The notes beneath the pieces were generated by a model that was not told where the DNA came from, made no database searches, and saw only the letters and a list, made by a program, of their open reading frames with translations. Both the position numbers and the translations under genes were made by a program. Below, one piece after another: positions 53,405 through 61,768 of a DNA stretch of 64,000 nt (positions within the stretch are counted from its first letter, which is position 1; the number at the start of each line of letters is the position of its first letter). Source of the stretch: CAZEPJ01 sp964514105 (lineage in GTDB: Bacteria; Desulfobacterota; Desulfocorpusculales; Desulfocorpusculum); the NCBI GenBank assembly GCA_964514105.1, contig CAZEPJ010000016.1:1-64000 (forward strand), read 5' to 3'.

Positions 53405-55386
53405 CCCTCTTCCTTGAAATACCGCGCTGGCTCCATGAGGAGCTTTGCCTCGTAGCCGTTCACGGGTCTATGGTTCGATAATCGGCGGGCGATCTCCTGC
53501 AACTCGTTCCGGAAACGACTCGCCTCTGCCCCCCGCCCGAGCCGCTCGTTCACATCGATGGACAGCACCCGGGCGGTCACGAAGTTCGGCTCCAGCGCCA
53601 GGGCGCCCTGCAGGGGCTCCAGGGCCTGATCCAGGTTCCCCGCCTTGATGTGCAACGCAGCCAGACCCACATACAAGAACGGGTTGGTGGGCGCCAGCTC
53701 GATGGCCCTCTCGTAAGCTGCCGCTGCTGCCAGGATGTGTTCGTCCCTCTCGCGTCCTTGCACAAGCGGCACCATGAATTCATGGTACCGCGCCAGCGTA
53801 TGGTGGAAGGTGAAGTGAATGGGGTTGGTCCGTACGGCCGTGGTGAAGGCCTCCCATGCCGCCTTGGTTGCCCGTTCGGATTGGTCGACGGAGGATCGCT
53901 CCATGGCGACGTTGCCCAGCCTGTGATGGAAAAAGGCTTGCTTGGGGTTGTACAGGATGGCCTGTTTGAGCTCCTGCTGGGCACCGTAGAGGTCCCCTTT
54001 TGTCTGAAGGCGTGCTGCCCTCTCATAGTGGCTGTAAGCGAGGAAAGGGGCCAGGCAGAAGTATGGCCAGATGGCCACAAGAATCACCACGACTCCCCCC
54101 AAACACACAGCAGGCCTCAACCTTCCTCGCGGTGTCGTCCATCCCCCAACCCCAGCACCGGTCCGAATCTTTCCCCCTTCCCCGATCCCGTCCATCCCTG
54201 CCGCCCGGGCGACGAGTGAGAGGGCGACGATCCCCATCACAACACTCGGGGGGGAGTGATAGACTTTGTGAAAGAGGGCTTGGGAGGCCAGGACCACGAT
54301 CGCCAAGAACGCGGCCAGGAAGTGCGGCTCATCGGCCGTGCCCGTTACGGCCGCCCTTCCCTTGCGGAAGAGCCCGATTACCAGGGCAGCACACCAGCCC
54401 AGGCACACGGCGCCGGGGACGCCCGTCTCGGCGGCGATCTCCAGGAACCCGTTGTCCGCCGTGGCGAATGTCTTGGCATAGCGGGCCACGGCATCCTCCA
54501 CGGGGAACTGGTACCGCGATGACACATATTCGAAGTTCCCGAGAGTGGCTCCCAAGATCGGATGATCCACGAGTATCTTGAGGCTTTGAAGCCAGATCTG
54601 AGGCCTCTGCACCGCATAGATATCCTCGCTCCGGGAGAACAAGACCCGATCCCTCACCGGATTGGGGACCAAGACGAGGAGGACGAGGATGCCCGCGCCC
54701 GCAAGCAGCCATCGCCTGCCGGTTCTTCTGAGACCCAGCATGGCGCCCAGCAGCACCGCCAGGGACAGAAGCGCGCTTCGAGACCCCGTGGTTGCAACGG
54801 CCCACAGACTCATTGCCCCGGCCAGAGCCCACAGCCACCGGAAAGAAGACCGGTCCCGGCCTGCCAACCCATGGCCCACGCAGACGGCGATGCAACCCAC
54901 AAGATACGTGGCGGTCAGGTTGGGGCTGAAGAAGGTGCCTTTCCCGCGTATGGCCGAAAGGAAGTAAAATTGAACCAGGCACCAGACGGATTCAACGACC
55001 CCGATGAGCACGACCCACTGGAGCAACCCGGTGAGGCCCTTCACGTCCAGACTTCCCACCACAGCGTACAGCAAGCCCGCGTAGAGAACCACGCGCACCA
55101 GCTCGATCTGGCTTGAGTAACGGTAATCGGAAACGAGGTAGGAGACGATGCACACGGCCAAGAAGGCGATCACCGGCCCCTCAAGGCCGGTCGCTCGAAG
55201 TGGGACTACTCCCCTTGACATGAGCACGAGCCAGAACCCAACGATGAGGACGATCGTCGACTCGATGACGAAAGAGGCGGTGACCGACTCTCCGCCCTGT
55301 CCAAACGGTAGGAAAGAGATCAGCGCGAGGATCAAGCCAGCCAGCCAGGCCCGCGGATGCCGTGCAGTTCTAAGCAGTGTCAACAC
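53401..55386 (-). CDS. O-antigen ligase-like membrane protein with TPR tail
   Basis: A 661-residue protein with about 11 hydrophobic segments (1-430) followed by a TPR-rich tail (450-620; for example HYERAARLQTKGDLYGAQQE). The Wzy_C-type periplasmic region contains LVDHPILGATLGNFEYVSSRY and DNGFLEIAAETG, shared with WaaL ligases and PglL/TfpO pilin glycosyltransferases. It starts with GTG at 55386, about 200 bases downstream of a pilin gene with a hairpin in between. That position recalls pilA-tfpO pairs, so pilin glycosylation is a good hypothesis alongside glycan ligation. The stop overlaps the next membrane-protein gene (GTGA). Confidence 0.8.
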   Translation of the reverse strand: MLTLLRTARHPRAWLAGLILALISFLPFGQGGESVTASFVIESTIVLIVGFWLVLMSRGVVPLRATGLEGPVIAFLAVCIVSYLVSDYRYSSQIELVRVVLYAGLLYAVVGSLDVKGLTGLLQWVVLIGVVESVWCLVQFYFLSAIRGKGTFFSPNLTATYLVGCIAVCVGHGLAGRDRSSFRWLWALAGAMSLWAVATTGSRSALLSLAVLLGAMLGLRRTGRRWLLAGAGILVLLVLVPNPVRDRVLFSRSEDIYAVQRPQIWLQSLKILVDHPILGATLGNFEYVSSRYQFPVEDAVARYAKTFATADNGFLEIAAETGVPGAVCLGWCAALVIGLFRKGRAAVTGTADEPHFLAAFLAIVVLASQALFHKVYHSPPSVVMGIVALSLVARAAGMDGIGEGGKIRTGAGVGGWTTPRGRLRPAVCLGGVVVILVAIWPYFCLAPFLAYSHYERAARLQTKGDLYGAQQELKQAILYNPKQAFFHHRLGNVAMERSSVDQSERATKAAWEAFTTAVRTNPIHFTFHHTLARYHEFMVPLVQGRERDEHILAAAAAYERAIELAPTNPFLYVGLAALHIKAGNLDQALEPLQGALALEPNFVTARVLSIDVNERLGRGAEASRFRNELQEIARRLSNHRPVNGYEAKLLMEPARYFKEEG

Positions 55387-55540
55387 AGCGGCTCTCTGGG
55401 AATCGGAAGAACGAGGACGACGGAGGCGGAGATTGGGGGGTTCTTCAGGCCCTCGCCGGGCTCTTCAATCTCCTCGCCCTCCCCCCTCGTGTCCCTGAGG
55501 GAACGGGGATTTGCTGACGATAACGGGTCGGCGAAACAGA

Positions 55541-55570
55541 AGTGGGGGCAGTATAGGAACCGCCCCCACT
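55541..55570 (-). terminator. Strong hairpin between pilin and ligase-like gene
   Basis: AGTGGGGGC and GCCCCCACT form a perfect 9-base stem around a 12-base loop, 18 bases after the pilin stop. On the minus strand it is followed by TCTGTTTC, only a partial T-run. It may terminate most pilin transcripts while letting some read into the ligase-like gene, or stabilise the pilin mRNA 3' end. Confidence 0.6.
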
Positions 55571-55587
55571 GATGAGACAGAGAGACA

Positions 55588-56091
55588 TCACAGACCGAAA
55601 TCTGCCGTACATCTCGCGGTGTTTTTCGCGTAGCTGGTGCAGTTGTTTGCGGGAGAAGCCGTCTCGTCGCAGCAGATCCCCTGCGGCAGCGCCTTGAGGA
55701 TGGTTTCCCCATCGCCGGCAACGACTTCCACTGTGTACAGGGTGCAGTTGCTCCCGTCTCTCGTGTAACCGGTGTAGCTATTCCATTTCACACCCCCCAC
55801 GTTGGCCGGGAAGTTGACGCCGTACGATGCGAGCATGACGTGAATGCCGTCCGCCGCCGTGCCCCATGTCATGCCGTCGGGATAGCATCCGTCATCCCGA
55901 TCTGCCGCATATTGGGAAAGGCCCGACCGGAGGGTCTCCAGGTTGGCGATGGCCGACGAAAGGATCGCCTTCTTCTTGAAGCTGATGAAGTTGGGGATGG
56001 CGATGGCCGCCAGGATCCCGATGATCGCGACCACGATCATCAACTCGATCAACGTGAAGCCTCTCTGCCCCTTCTGCATCTTGCTCAACAT
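55588..56091 (-). CDS. Type IV pilin, cysteine-rich (copy 1)
   Basis: A 167-residue prepilin. The leader has 11 residues (MLSKMQKGQRG) and the mature protein starts FTLIELMIVVAIIG with Glu at +5. The helix continues through ILAAIAIPNFISFKKKA, very like major pilins of deltaproteobacteria. The globular part has six cysteines (including GICCDE and the final RCTADFGL), suggesting disulfides. GGAGG lies 7 bases before the chosen ATG. It has its own sigma-54 promoter and is followed by a strong hairpin. The neighbouring pilin gene is a paralogue with the same cysteine layout and the same last six residues. Confidence 0.95.
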   Translation of the reverse strand: MLSKMQKGQRGFTLIELMIVVAIIGILAAIAIPNFISFKKKAILSSAIANLETLRSGLSQYAADRDDGCYPDGMTWGTAADGIHVMLASYGVNFPANVGGVKWNSYTGYTRDGSNCTLYTVEVVAGDGETILKALPQGICCDETASPANNCTSYAKNTARCTADFGL

Positions 56092-56227
56092 TTCATTTCC
56101 TCCTTTCGTTTCAGTGACGCGTCTTATGAATTCATGGTGTGGGATCTCTCCCGCGTTTCCGCTCCCGAGCCTAGCCACATCCCTCCTTTCACTCTGGCGT
56201 CCCATATCATCGTCAGTCTCTTCGTTT

Positions 56228-56243
56228 AGCAAGTGGCGTGCCG
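56228..56243 (-). promoter_or_regulatory. Sigma-54 promoter of pilin copy 1
   Basis: On the minus strand CGGCACGCCACTTGCT matches the TGGCAC/TTGCW consensus with one mismatch (first base) and correct 5-base spacing. It lies about 135 bases upstream of the pilin start. Confidence 0.8.
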
Positions 56244-56551
56244 GATCCGGCACATCGGCCACGACAAATCCTTCCCTTTATGCAAAACAACCTAATATCA
56301 AATAGTTAAAAGTAAACGACGGCCCCGGCCCAACGAGGAGTTCCTCCCTCACTTCCGTCATGAGCGGCCCTGGGCTTCCCCCCGATCCACCCTGTTTGCT
56401 GCCGTCCCGCGGCAACGCCGTGACAAATCCCGGCACCCCGAAATCAGGCGAGCGTCCGCACCGCAAACGCACCTGGGTCCGCAGCTTGATGCCTTTGTCT
56501 CGCATGGCCGCGTTTGACGGCATGGTCTGGGAATGGAGATAACTCGGCGTC
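56244..56551. other. Intergenic region between two pilin genes
   Basis: 308 bases without a convincing gene. It holds an AT-rich patch (about 56280-56315), 40-70 bases upstream of the sigma-54 promoter, where a bend or activator site could lie. No clear terminator for the upstream pilin is visible. A 94-codon ORF here has no pilin or other family features. Confidence 0.5.
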
Positions 56552-57019
56552 TCAGAGTCCAAAATCGGCCGTACACAGGGGTGTGTTCTTGGCGCTCACG
56601 GAGCAGCTCGGGCCGTCCACACAACAGACGCCTGTGGGCAGGGCTTTGAACTGGGTCTCGTTGTCCGCGGCGGTCACATGAATCGTGTACAGAACGCAGC
56701 TCACTGCATCTCGCGAATAGTCGAATGTGGACCACTTGACACCGGTCGGCGATGCGGGAAACTGAAGGCCGTGGGTGGCCAATGCGTTCACAAACACGCT
56801 GTACTGATTCGTGCTCGGAGGAAAACACCAGTCGTCCTGAGAGGCGGCATACACGGTCAGGGCGGAGCGTGCAGTCTCCAGATTCGCCACGGCGGAAGCG
56901 CAGATGGCCTTCTTCTTGAAGCTGATGAAGTTGGGGATGGCGATGGCCGCCAGGATCCCGATGATCGCCACGACGATCATCAGTTCGATCAGCGTGAAGC
57001 CTCTCTGATTTCTGGTCAT
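56552..57019 (-). CDS. Type IV pilin, cysteine-rich (copy 2)
   Basis: A 155-residue prepilin with a 7-residue leader (MTRNQRG) and mature N-terminus FTLIELMIVVAIIG; Glu +5 is present. The first 35 mature residues are nearly identical to copy 1, then the sequences diverge while keeping six cysteines in the globular domain and the ending CTADFGL. One additional cysteine lies in the helix (KKAICASA). An alternative ATG at 57028 would add MVG. It is preceded by a sigma-54 promoter and lies between the PilR-like gene and pilin copy 1. Either copy could be the major pilin. Confidence 0.95.
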   Translation of the reverse strand: MTRNQRGFTLIELMIVVAIIGILAAIAIPNFISFKKKAICASAVANLETARSALTVYAASQDDWCFPPSTNQYSVFVNALATHGLQFPASPTGVKWSTFDYSRDAVSCVLYTIHVTAADNETQFKALPTGVCCVDGPSCSVSAKNTPLCTADFGL

Positions 57020-57085
57020 GCCAACCATCTTTCCACGGGGTTCGCCGCTGTGAGTCCCCCTGAAACACTCCCGGGTTAATGCGCA

Positions 57086-57101
57086 TGCAATTCCGATGCC
57101 A
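57086..57101 (-). promoter_or_regulatory. Sigma-54 promoter of pilin copy 2
   Basis: On the minus strand TGGCATCGGAATTGCA matches the sigma-54 consensus with one mismatch (C to T at the sixth base), spacing exact. It lies 67-82 bases upstream of the pilin start; activator sites would fall near the 100-N gap. Confidence 0.8.
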
Positions 57102-57254
57102 CTTTTTTCCCCACCGAGGACATCCGCCCCTGCCGCCTGGTTGGGGCGCGTCCCCTGGCCCCCCGGCGATTGCCGACTGGGGCGGATTCGCGGGCCCCAC
57201 CCCGCCGTTCGATCCTCCACCATGCCCGCCTGCGGGCTCAATCCAACCGCCCCC

Positions 57255-57354
57255 NNNNNNNNNNNNNNNNNNNNNNNNNNNNNNNNNNNNNNNNNNNNNN
57301 NNNNNNNNNNNNNNNNNNNNNNNNNNNNNNNNNNNNNNNNNNNNNNNNNNNNNN
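57255..57354. other. Assembly gap (100 N)
   Basis: Exactly 100 N, flanked by C-rich sequence, between pilin copy 2 and the PilR-like gene. True length is unknown; further sequence, possibly a pilS or another pilin, could be missing here. Confidence 0.95.
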
Positions 57355-57406
57355 CGCCCCCGCCCCGCGTTGCCGCTGCGCGTCACCCGCTGACAAATAG
57401 CGGCCG

Positions 57407-58789
57407 TCAGTCCATGCCCAGTTTCTCCATCTTGTACCGCAGGGACCGAAAGCTGATGCCCAGGAGTCGGGCGGCCTCGGTCTTGACCCCCGCCGTCCTG
57501 TCCAGGGCCTGGCGGATGAAGGCCCGTTCCCTTTCCTGCAGCCAGGCCTCCAGATCCATCCCATCGGGGCCCAGAACGAACTCCTCGCCCCTTTCGGCCC
57601 CCCGGCCCTCCTGCTGCTTGAAGCTGGCCAGCCGGAGGCTCTCGGGCAGGATGATCTTGGACTGCTCCAGCGCCACCCCCCGCTGGATGATGTTCTCCAG
57701 TTCACGGACGTTGCCGGGGAAATGGTACTTCTTCAGAGCCTCCAGGGCGAAGGACGACAGGGTCTGGACATCCTTGCCCATCTCCCGCGCGTACTTCTCC
57801 AGAAAGTGCTGGGCGAGGAGCAGGATGTCCTCCTTCCTCTCCCGGAGGGGCGGCATATGGATTTGGATCACGTTGAGGCGGTAGTACAGGTCCTCCCTGA
57901 AGCGGCCCTTGATGACCTCCTCTTCCAGGTTCTTGTTGGTGGCGCAGATGAGCCGGATGTCCACGTGGATCTCTTCGGTCCCGCCGATGCGCTGGAAGCA
58001 CTTCTCCTGGGTCACCCTCAGGAGCTTCACCTGAAGGGGAAGGGGCAGCTCCCCCACCTCGTCCAGAAACACGGTGCCCCCGTGGGCGAGCTCCAGGAGG
58101 CCGGGCTTGTTGGTCACCGCACCCGTGAAGGCGCCCTTCTGGTACCCGAACAGCTCGCTCTCCAGCAGGTTCTCCGGGAGCCCGCCGCAGTTGATGGTCA
58201 CCACGGGGCCCTGCTTGCGGTGGCTATGCTCATGAATGGCCAGGGCCACCAGCTCCTTGCCGGTGCCGCTTTCGCCCATGATGAGCACGTTGGTGGGCGT
58301 GGCGGCCACCCGGGGGATGAGGTCGAAGACCTTCTGCATCTGGGGGCTGGCGCCCAGTATATCCCCAAAACGGGTGCGCGTTCGATCGGCCGCCGCGGCC
58401 CTGGGCCCGCCCTGTTTCTTCCGCCTGGCCAGGGCCCCGCGCACCACCTCCTTCATCTCCTCCACGTCGAAGGGCTTGGCGATGTAGTCGAAGGCGCCCT
58501 CCTTCATGGCGTCCACCGCCGTCTCCGTGGAGGCATAGGCCGTAATGAGGATGACGCCCACGTCCGGGTCCGTCTCCTTGATCCTCTGGAGGAGCTCAAG
58601 CCCGCTGATCCTGGGCATCTTCAGGTCGGTGATGATCAGGTCGAAGGGATACTGGGCCATGGCCCTGAGGGCCTCCTCGCCGTTGCCCACGGCCTCCACG
58701 GCGTGCCCTTCCTTCTGGAGCAGGATGGAGAGGAAATCCCGCATCCCCTCCTCATCGTCCACCACGAGGATGCGCGGCGGATCCGCCAT
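57407..58789 (-). CDS. pilR: PilR-like sigma-54-dependent response regulator
   Basis: A 460-residue NtrC-family activator. Receiver: DDEE (11-14), phospho-acceptor D55 (LIITDLKMP). AAA+ domain: Walker A GESGTGKE (172-179), intact sigma-54 loop GAFTGA (219-224), Walker B TVFLDE. The C-terminal helix-turn-helix ends AARLLGISFRSLRYKMEKLG, which is the PilR-type ending. The start at 58789 (MADPPRILVVDDEE) has AAGGAG 9 bases upstream; ATG 58807 overlaps the pyrC stop and is possible. It lies beside two sigma-54-driven pilin genes, which are its likely targets. No histidine kinase is adjacent; one may be in the 100-N gap or elsewhere. Confidence 0.9.
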   Translation of the reverse strand: MADPPRILVVDDEEGMRDFLSILLQKEGHAVEAVGNGEEALRAMAQYPFDLIITDLKMPRISGLELLQRIKETDPDVGVILITAYASTETAVDAMKEGAFDYIAKPFDVEEMKEVVRGALARRKKQGGPRAAAADRTRTRFGDILGASPQMQKVFDLIPRVAATPTNVLIMGESGTGKELVALAIHEHSHRKQGPVVTINCGGLPENLLESELFGYQKGAFTGAVTNKPGLLELAHGGTVFLDEVGELPLPLQVKLLRVTQEKCFQRIGGTEEIHVDIRLICATNKNLEEEVIKGRFREDLYYRLNVIQIHMPPLRERKEDILLLAQHFLEKYAREMGKDVQTLSSFALEALKKYHFPGNVRELENIIQRGVALEQSKIILPESLRLASFKQQEGRGAERGEEFVLGPDGMDLEAWLQERERAFIRQALDRTAGVKTEAARLLGISFRSLRYKMEKLGMD

Positions 58790-58803
58790 GGGCTGGGACT
58801 CCT

Positions 58804-60096
58804 TCATCGGGCTTGGGCCCGATAAACGATGCGACCGTCGACGATGGTCATGGCCACGGCCCCTCTGAGGCTCCATCCGCCGAAGGGGGTGTTCTTCCCC
58901 TTGGACCGGAAATCCCGGGGCTCCACCTTCCAGGAACGGTCGAGGTCGATCAGCGTGACGTCCGCCGGCTCTCCCGTGGCCAGTGATCCCCCCGGCACTT
59001 TGAGAATCCTGGCCGGATTCAGGGACACCTTCCTGACCCACTCCGCCAGGGAGAGCACCCCCCCGGCCACCAGCATGAGGGTGAGGCCCACCAGGGTCTC
59101 CAGGCCCGAGATGCCGAAGGCGGCCGCCTCGTATTCCAGGTCCTTGTCCACCACGGCATGGGGGGCGTGGTCCGTGGCTATGGCATCGATGGTGCCATCC
59201 CGCAGTCCGGCCTGGAGGGCCTCCACGTCCGCCGGACTGCGCAAGGGGGGGTTGACCTTGGTGGCCGTATCCCACTGGCGCACGGCGTCGTGGGTGAGGA
59301 TGAGATGGTGGGGGGTGGCCTCGGCGGTCACGGAGACCCCCCTGGCCTTGGCCTCGCGGACCATGCGCACGGATCCCGCCGTGCTCACGTGGGCAATGTG
59401 CACGGAACAGCCCGTGAGCTCCGAAAGCAGGATCTCACGGGCCACCACGACCTCCTCCGCCGCCGATGGGATGCCCCGAAGCCCCAGTTGGAGCGAGACC
59501 TCCCCCTCGTGCATGGCGCCGGCGGCGGCCAGGCTGTGATCCTCGCAATGGGAGATCACGGGCAGATCGAAGGTCCGGGCGTACTCCATGGCGCGGCGCA
59601 TGACCATGGCATTGGCCGGGCAGCGGCCGTCGTCCGAGAGGGCCACCGCGCCGCACGCCTTGAGTTCGCCGATCTCCGCCAGGGCCTCCCCCTTCAACCC
59701 CCGGGAGATGGCCCCGATGGGCCTGACCCGCACCATCCCCTCCGCCTCGGCCTTGCGGACGATAAACTCGGTGACCGCCCCGCAATCGTTGGGCGGATCC
59801 GTGTTGGGCATGCACGCCACGGTGGTGATCCCGCCTGCGGCCGCCGCCTCGGTCCCCGTCCGCACGGTCTCCTTGTATTCGTATCCGGGTTCCCGCAGAT
59901 GGACGTGCATGTCCACCAGTCCCGGCACCACGGCCCGGCCTGCGGCGTCGATGACATCCGCGGTGTCGGCCCCGGCGGGCGGAGGTTCGCCGGGCGCCCG
60001 GATGGCGCAGACCCGCCCGTCCGCAATCCACAGATCCGCGGGCCCGTCTACGCCCTGGCCCGGATCTATGAGCCGCCCCCCTCTAATGCACAGCAT
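58804..60096 (-). CDS. pyrC: Dihydroorotase
   Basis: A 430-residue class I dihydroorotase, third step of de novo pyrimidine synthesis (carbamoyl-aspartate to dihydroorotate). Metal ligands: DMHVHLREPG (HxH), HCEDH, IAHVST and ATDHAPH. C-terminal SKGKNTPFGGWSLRG is family-typical. The ATG at 60096 (MLCIRGGRLIDPG) is preceded by a G-rich ribosome-binding site and overlaps the pyrB end by 14 bases. The longer ORF is a shadow of pyrB. Co-transcribed with pyrR and pyrB; followed by the PilR-like gene. Confidence 0.95.
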   Translation of the reverse strand: MLCIRGGRLIDPGQGVDGPADLWIADGRVCAIRAPGEPPPAGADTADVIDAAGRAVVPGLVDMHVHLREPGYEYKETVRTGTEAAAAGGITTVACMPNTDPPNDCGAVTEFIVRKAEAEGMVRVRPIGAISRGLKGEALAEIGELKACGAVALSDDGRCPANAMVMRRAMEYARTFDLPVISHCEDHSLAAAGAMHEGEVSLQLGLRGIPSAAEEVVVAREILLSELTGCSVHIAHVSTAGSVRMVREAKARGVSVTAEATPHHLILTHDAVRQWDTATKVNPPLRSPADVEALQAGLRDGTIDAIATDHAPHAVVDKDLEYEAAAFGISGLETLVGLTLMLVAGGVLSLAEWVRKVSLNPARILKVPGGSLATGEPADVTLIDLDRSWKVEPRDFRSKGKNTPFGGWSLRGAVAMTIVDGRIVYRAQAR

Positions 60097-61042
60097 CGCC
60101 CCTGCCCCCTCCGGCCAGGAGATAGAGAACGGCCATCCTGACCGCGACCCCGTTTGTGACCTGATCCAGAATGACCGAAGCCGAGCCCTCCGCCACATCC
60201 GGTGAGATCTCCACGCCCCGGTTCATGGGTCCCGGGTGCATGATCAGGGCCCCCGGGTTCACCTGCTCCAGGACCTCTCTCGACAGCCCGAAGAAGCGGG
60301 CGTACTCCCGCTCCGAGGGGAAAAACGCCCCCTGCAGCCTCTCCTTCTGGATGCGCAGCACCATGATCACATCCGCGCCCGCGATGCCGGCTCGGAGATC
60401 CGTGAACACGTCCACGCCCAGCGAGTCGATCCCCCTGGGGATCAGCGTGCGCGGGGCCACCACCCGGACCTCGGCGCCCATTTTCATGAAGCCGTAGATA
60501 TTGGACCGCGCCACGCGGCTGTGGGCGATGTCGCCCACGATGGCCAGCCGGAGGCCCTCGATTCTCCCCTTCTTCTCCCGCACCGTGAACAGATCCAGGA
60601 GGGCCTGGGTGGGGTGCTCCCGGAATCCGTCGCCTGCATTGATCACCGACGCCTTGAGCGATCGCGCCAGCATCAGGGGGGTGCCGGCGGCGCTGTGGCG
60701 GATGACCAGGATGTCCGGCTCCATGGCCTGGAGATTGCGGGCCGTGTCCAGCAGGGTCTCGCCCTTGACCACGCTGCTGGTGGACACCGAGATGTTGACG
60801 GCATCGGCGCTCAGCCGTTTGGCGGCGATCTCGAAGGAGGTGCGCGTGCGGGTGCTGGCCTCGAAAAAGAGGGTCACCACGGTCTTGCCCCGCAAGGTCG
60901 GCACCTTCTTGATCTCCCGGGTGGAGATCTCCTTGAACGACTCGCCCGTATCCAGGACGGTCCGGATCTCCTGGGCCGTCAAATCCTCGATGCCCAGGAG
61001 GTCCTTGCGCCGCCACACGGCACCATCCGGAGCTTCCATCAT
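60083..61042 (-). CDS. pyrB: Aspartate carbamoyltransferase catalytic subunit
   Basis: A 319-residue enzyme that joins carbamoyl phosphate and aspartate. The carbamoyl-phosphate site ASTRTRTSFE and the conserved HPTQALLDL are present. Length is standard for the catalytic chain; no regulatory pyrI is seen in the window. The ATG at 61042 overlaps the pyrR stop (ATGA) and has AAGGA 6 bases upstream. It is the middle gene of pyrR-pyrB-pyrC. Confidence 0.95.
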   Translation of the reverse strand: MMEAPDGAVWRRKDLLGIEDLTAQEIRTVLDTGESFKEISTREIKKVPTLRGKTVVTLFFEASTRTRTSFEIAAKRLSADAVNISVSTSSVVKGETLLDTARNLQAMEPDILVIRHSAAGTPLMLARSLKASVINAGDGFREHPTQALLDLFTVREKKGRIEGLRLAIVGDIAHSRVARSNIYGFMKMGAEVRVVAPRTLIPRGIDSLGVDVFTDLRAGIAGADVIMVLRIQKERLQGAFFPSEREYARFFGLSREVLEQVNPGALIMHPGPMNRGVEISPDVAEGSASVILDQVTNGVAVRMAVLYLLAGGGRGDAVH

Positions 61043-61605
61043 CGTCCGTCCTTCCACCCCGGTCCCACCAGGAGGACCTCGTCCTGTTCGCCCATCTCTT
61101 CGACGCGCACGATCACCGACTCCTCGCGCTCCGTGCGCAGGGAGATCCCCACATAGTCGGGACGGATGGGCAGCTCCCGGTGGCCCCGGTCCACCAACAC
61201 GGCCAACTGGACAAGGGCGGGGCGCCCGAAGTCCATGAGGGCATCCAGCGCCGCCCGGGTCGTCCGGCCCGTGAACAGGACGTCGTCCACCAGGATGATC
61301 TTGCCATCGTCCACCGGGAAGGGGATCTCGGTCTTCTGGACAACTGGCTGCCTTCTCCCGCGGGAGACATCGTCCCGATACAGCGTGACGTCGATGACCC
61401 CGGAGCGCACCCGGGTCCCCTCCACCGACTCCAGCTCCCTGGCCAGGCGGTGGGCCAGGTAGATCCCGGCCGTACGGATGCCCACCATGGCCAGATCACG
61501 GGCCCCGCGATGCCATTCCAGGATTTCGCTGGCCATGCGGCGCAGGACCCGCCTCAGCCCCGCGGCGTCCAGGATCCGCCGGCTCCCAAACCCGTTCTCA
61601 ACCAC
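61039..61605 (-). CDS. pyrR: Bifunctional pyrimidine regulator/uracil phosphoribosyltransferase
   Basis: A 188-residue PyrR. The PRPP-binding loop is ILVDDVLFTGRTTRAALD and the N-terminal half matches type I PRTases. In Bacillus it binds pyr mRNA leaders to promote termination when UMP is high and also has weak uracil PRTase activity. GTG start at 61605 with GAGGTGATC directly upstream. It heads the pyr operon, with a promoter and a leader of about 130 bases; I could not identify a convincing PyrR-binding loop in it. Confidence 0.95.
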   Translation of the reverse strand: MVENGFGSRRILDAAGLRRVLRRMASEILEWHRGARDLAMVGIRTAGIYLAHRLARELESVEGTRVRSGVIDVTLYRDDVSRGRRQPVVQKTEIPFPVDDGKIILVDDVLFTGRTTRAALDALMDFGRPALVQLAVLVDRGHRELPIRPDYVGISLRTEREESVIVRVEEMGEQDEVLLVGPGWKDGR

Positions 61606-61739
61606 AGATCACCTCGCGACCGCCCGCCCCTCACGGCGGGGTGTCATGCCTCGGGAAGTCTCCGACCGTTCGGCCCCGGCCTACTCCCGGCTTGAATCCA
61701 TATCTTCGTCAACAAATTCCATTAGTTAAACTGTTCGAT

Positions 61740-61768
61740 TTCATATCATATCAAAAGAGGCCCGTCAA
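61740..61768 (-). promoter_or_regulatory. Promoter for pyrRBC
   Basis: On the minus strand TTGACG (61768-61763), 17-base spacer, TATGAA (61745-61740), in a sharply AT-rich pocket. It predicts a leader of about 130 bases before pyrR, with a short GC-rich stem (CCCGCC/GGCGGG) near 61621-61640. Confidence 0.6.

Noticed and set aside
56126..56135. ATGAATTCAT palindrome between promoter and pilin start
   Set aside because: A 10-base palindrome in an AT-rich leader is likely chance; no second copy was seen near the other pilin promoters.
56278..56562. 94-codon ORF between the pilin genes
   Set aside because: No recognisable family and no good ribosome-binding site, and it overlaps the pilin end.
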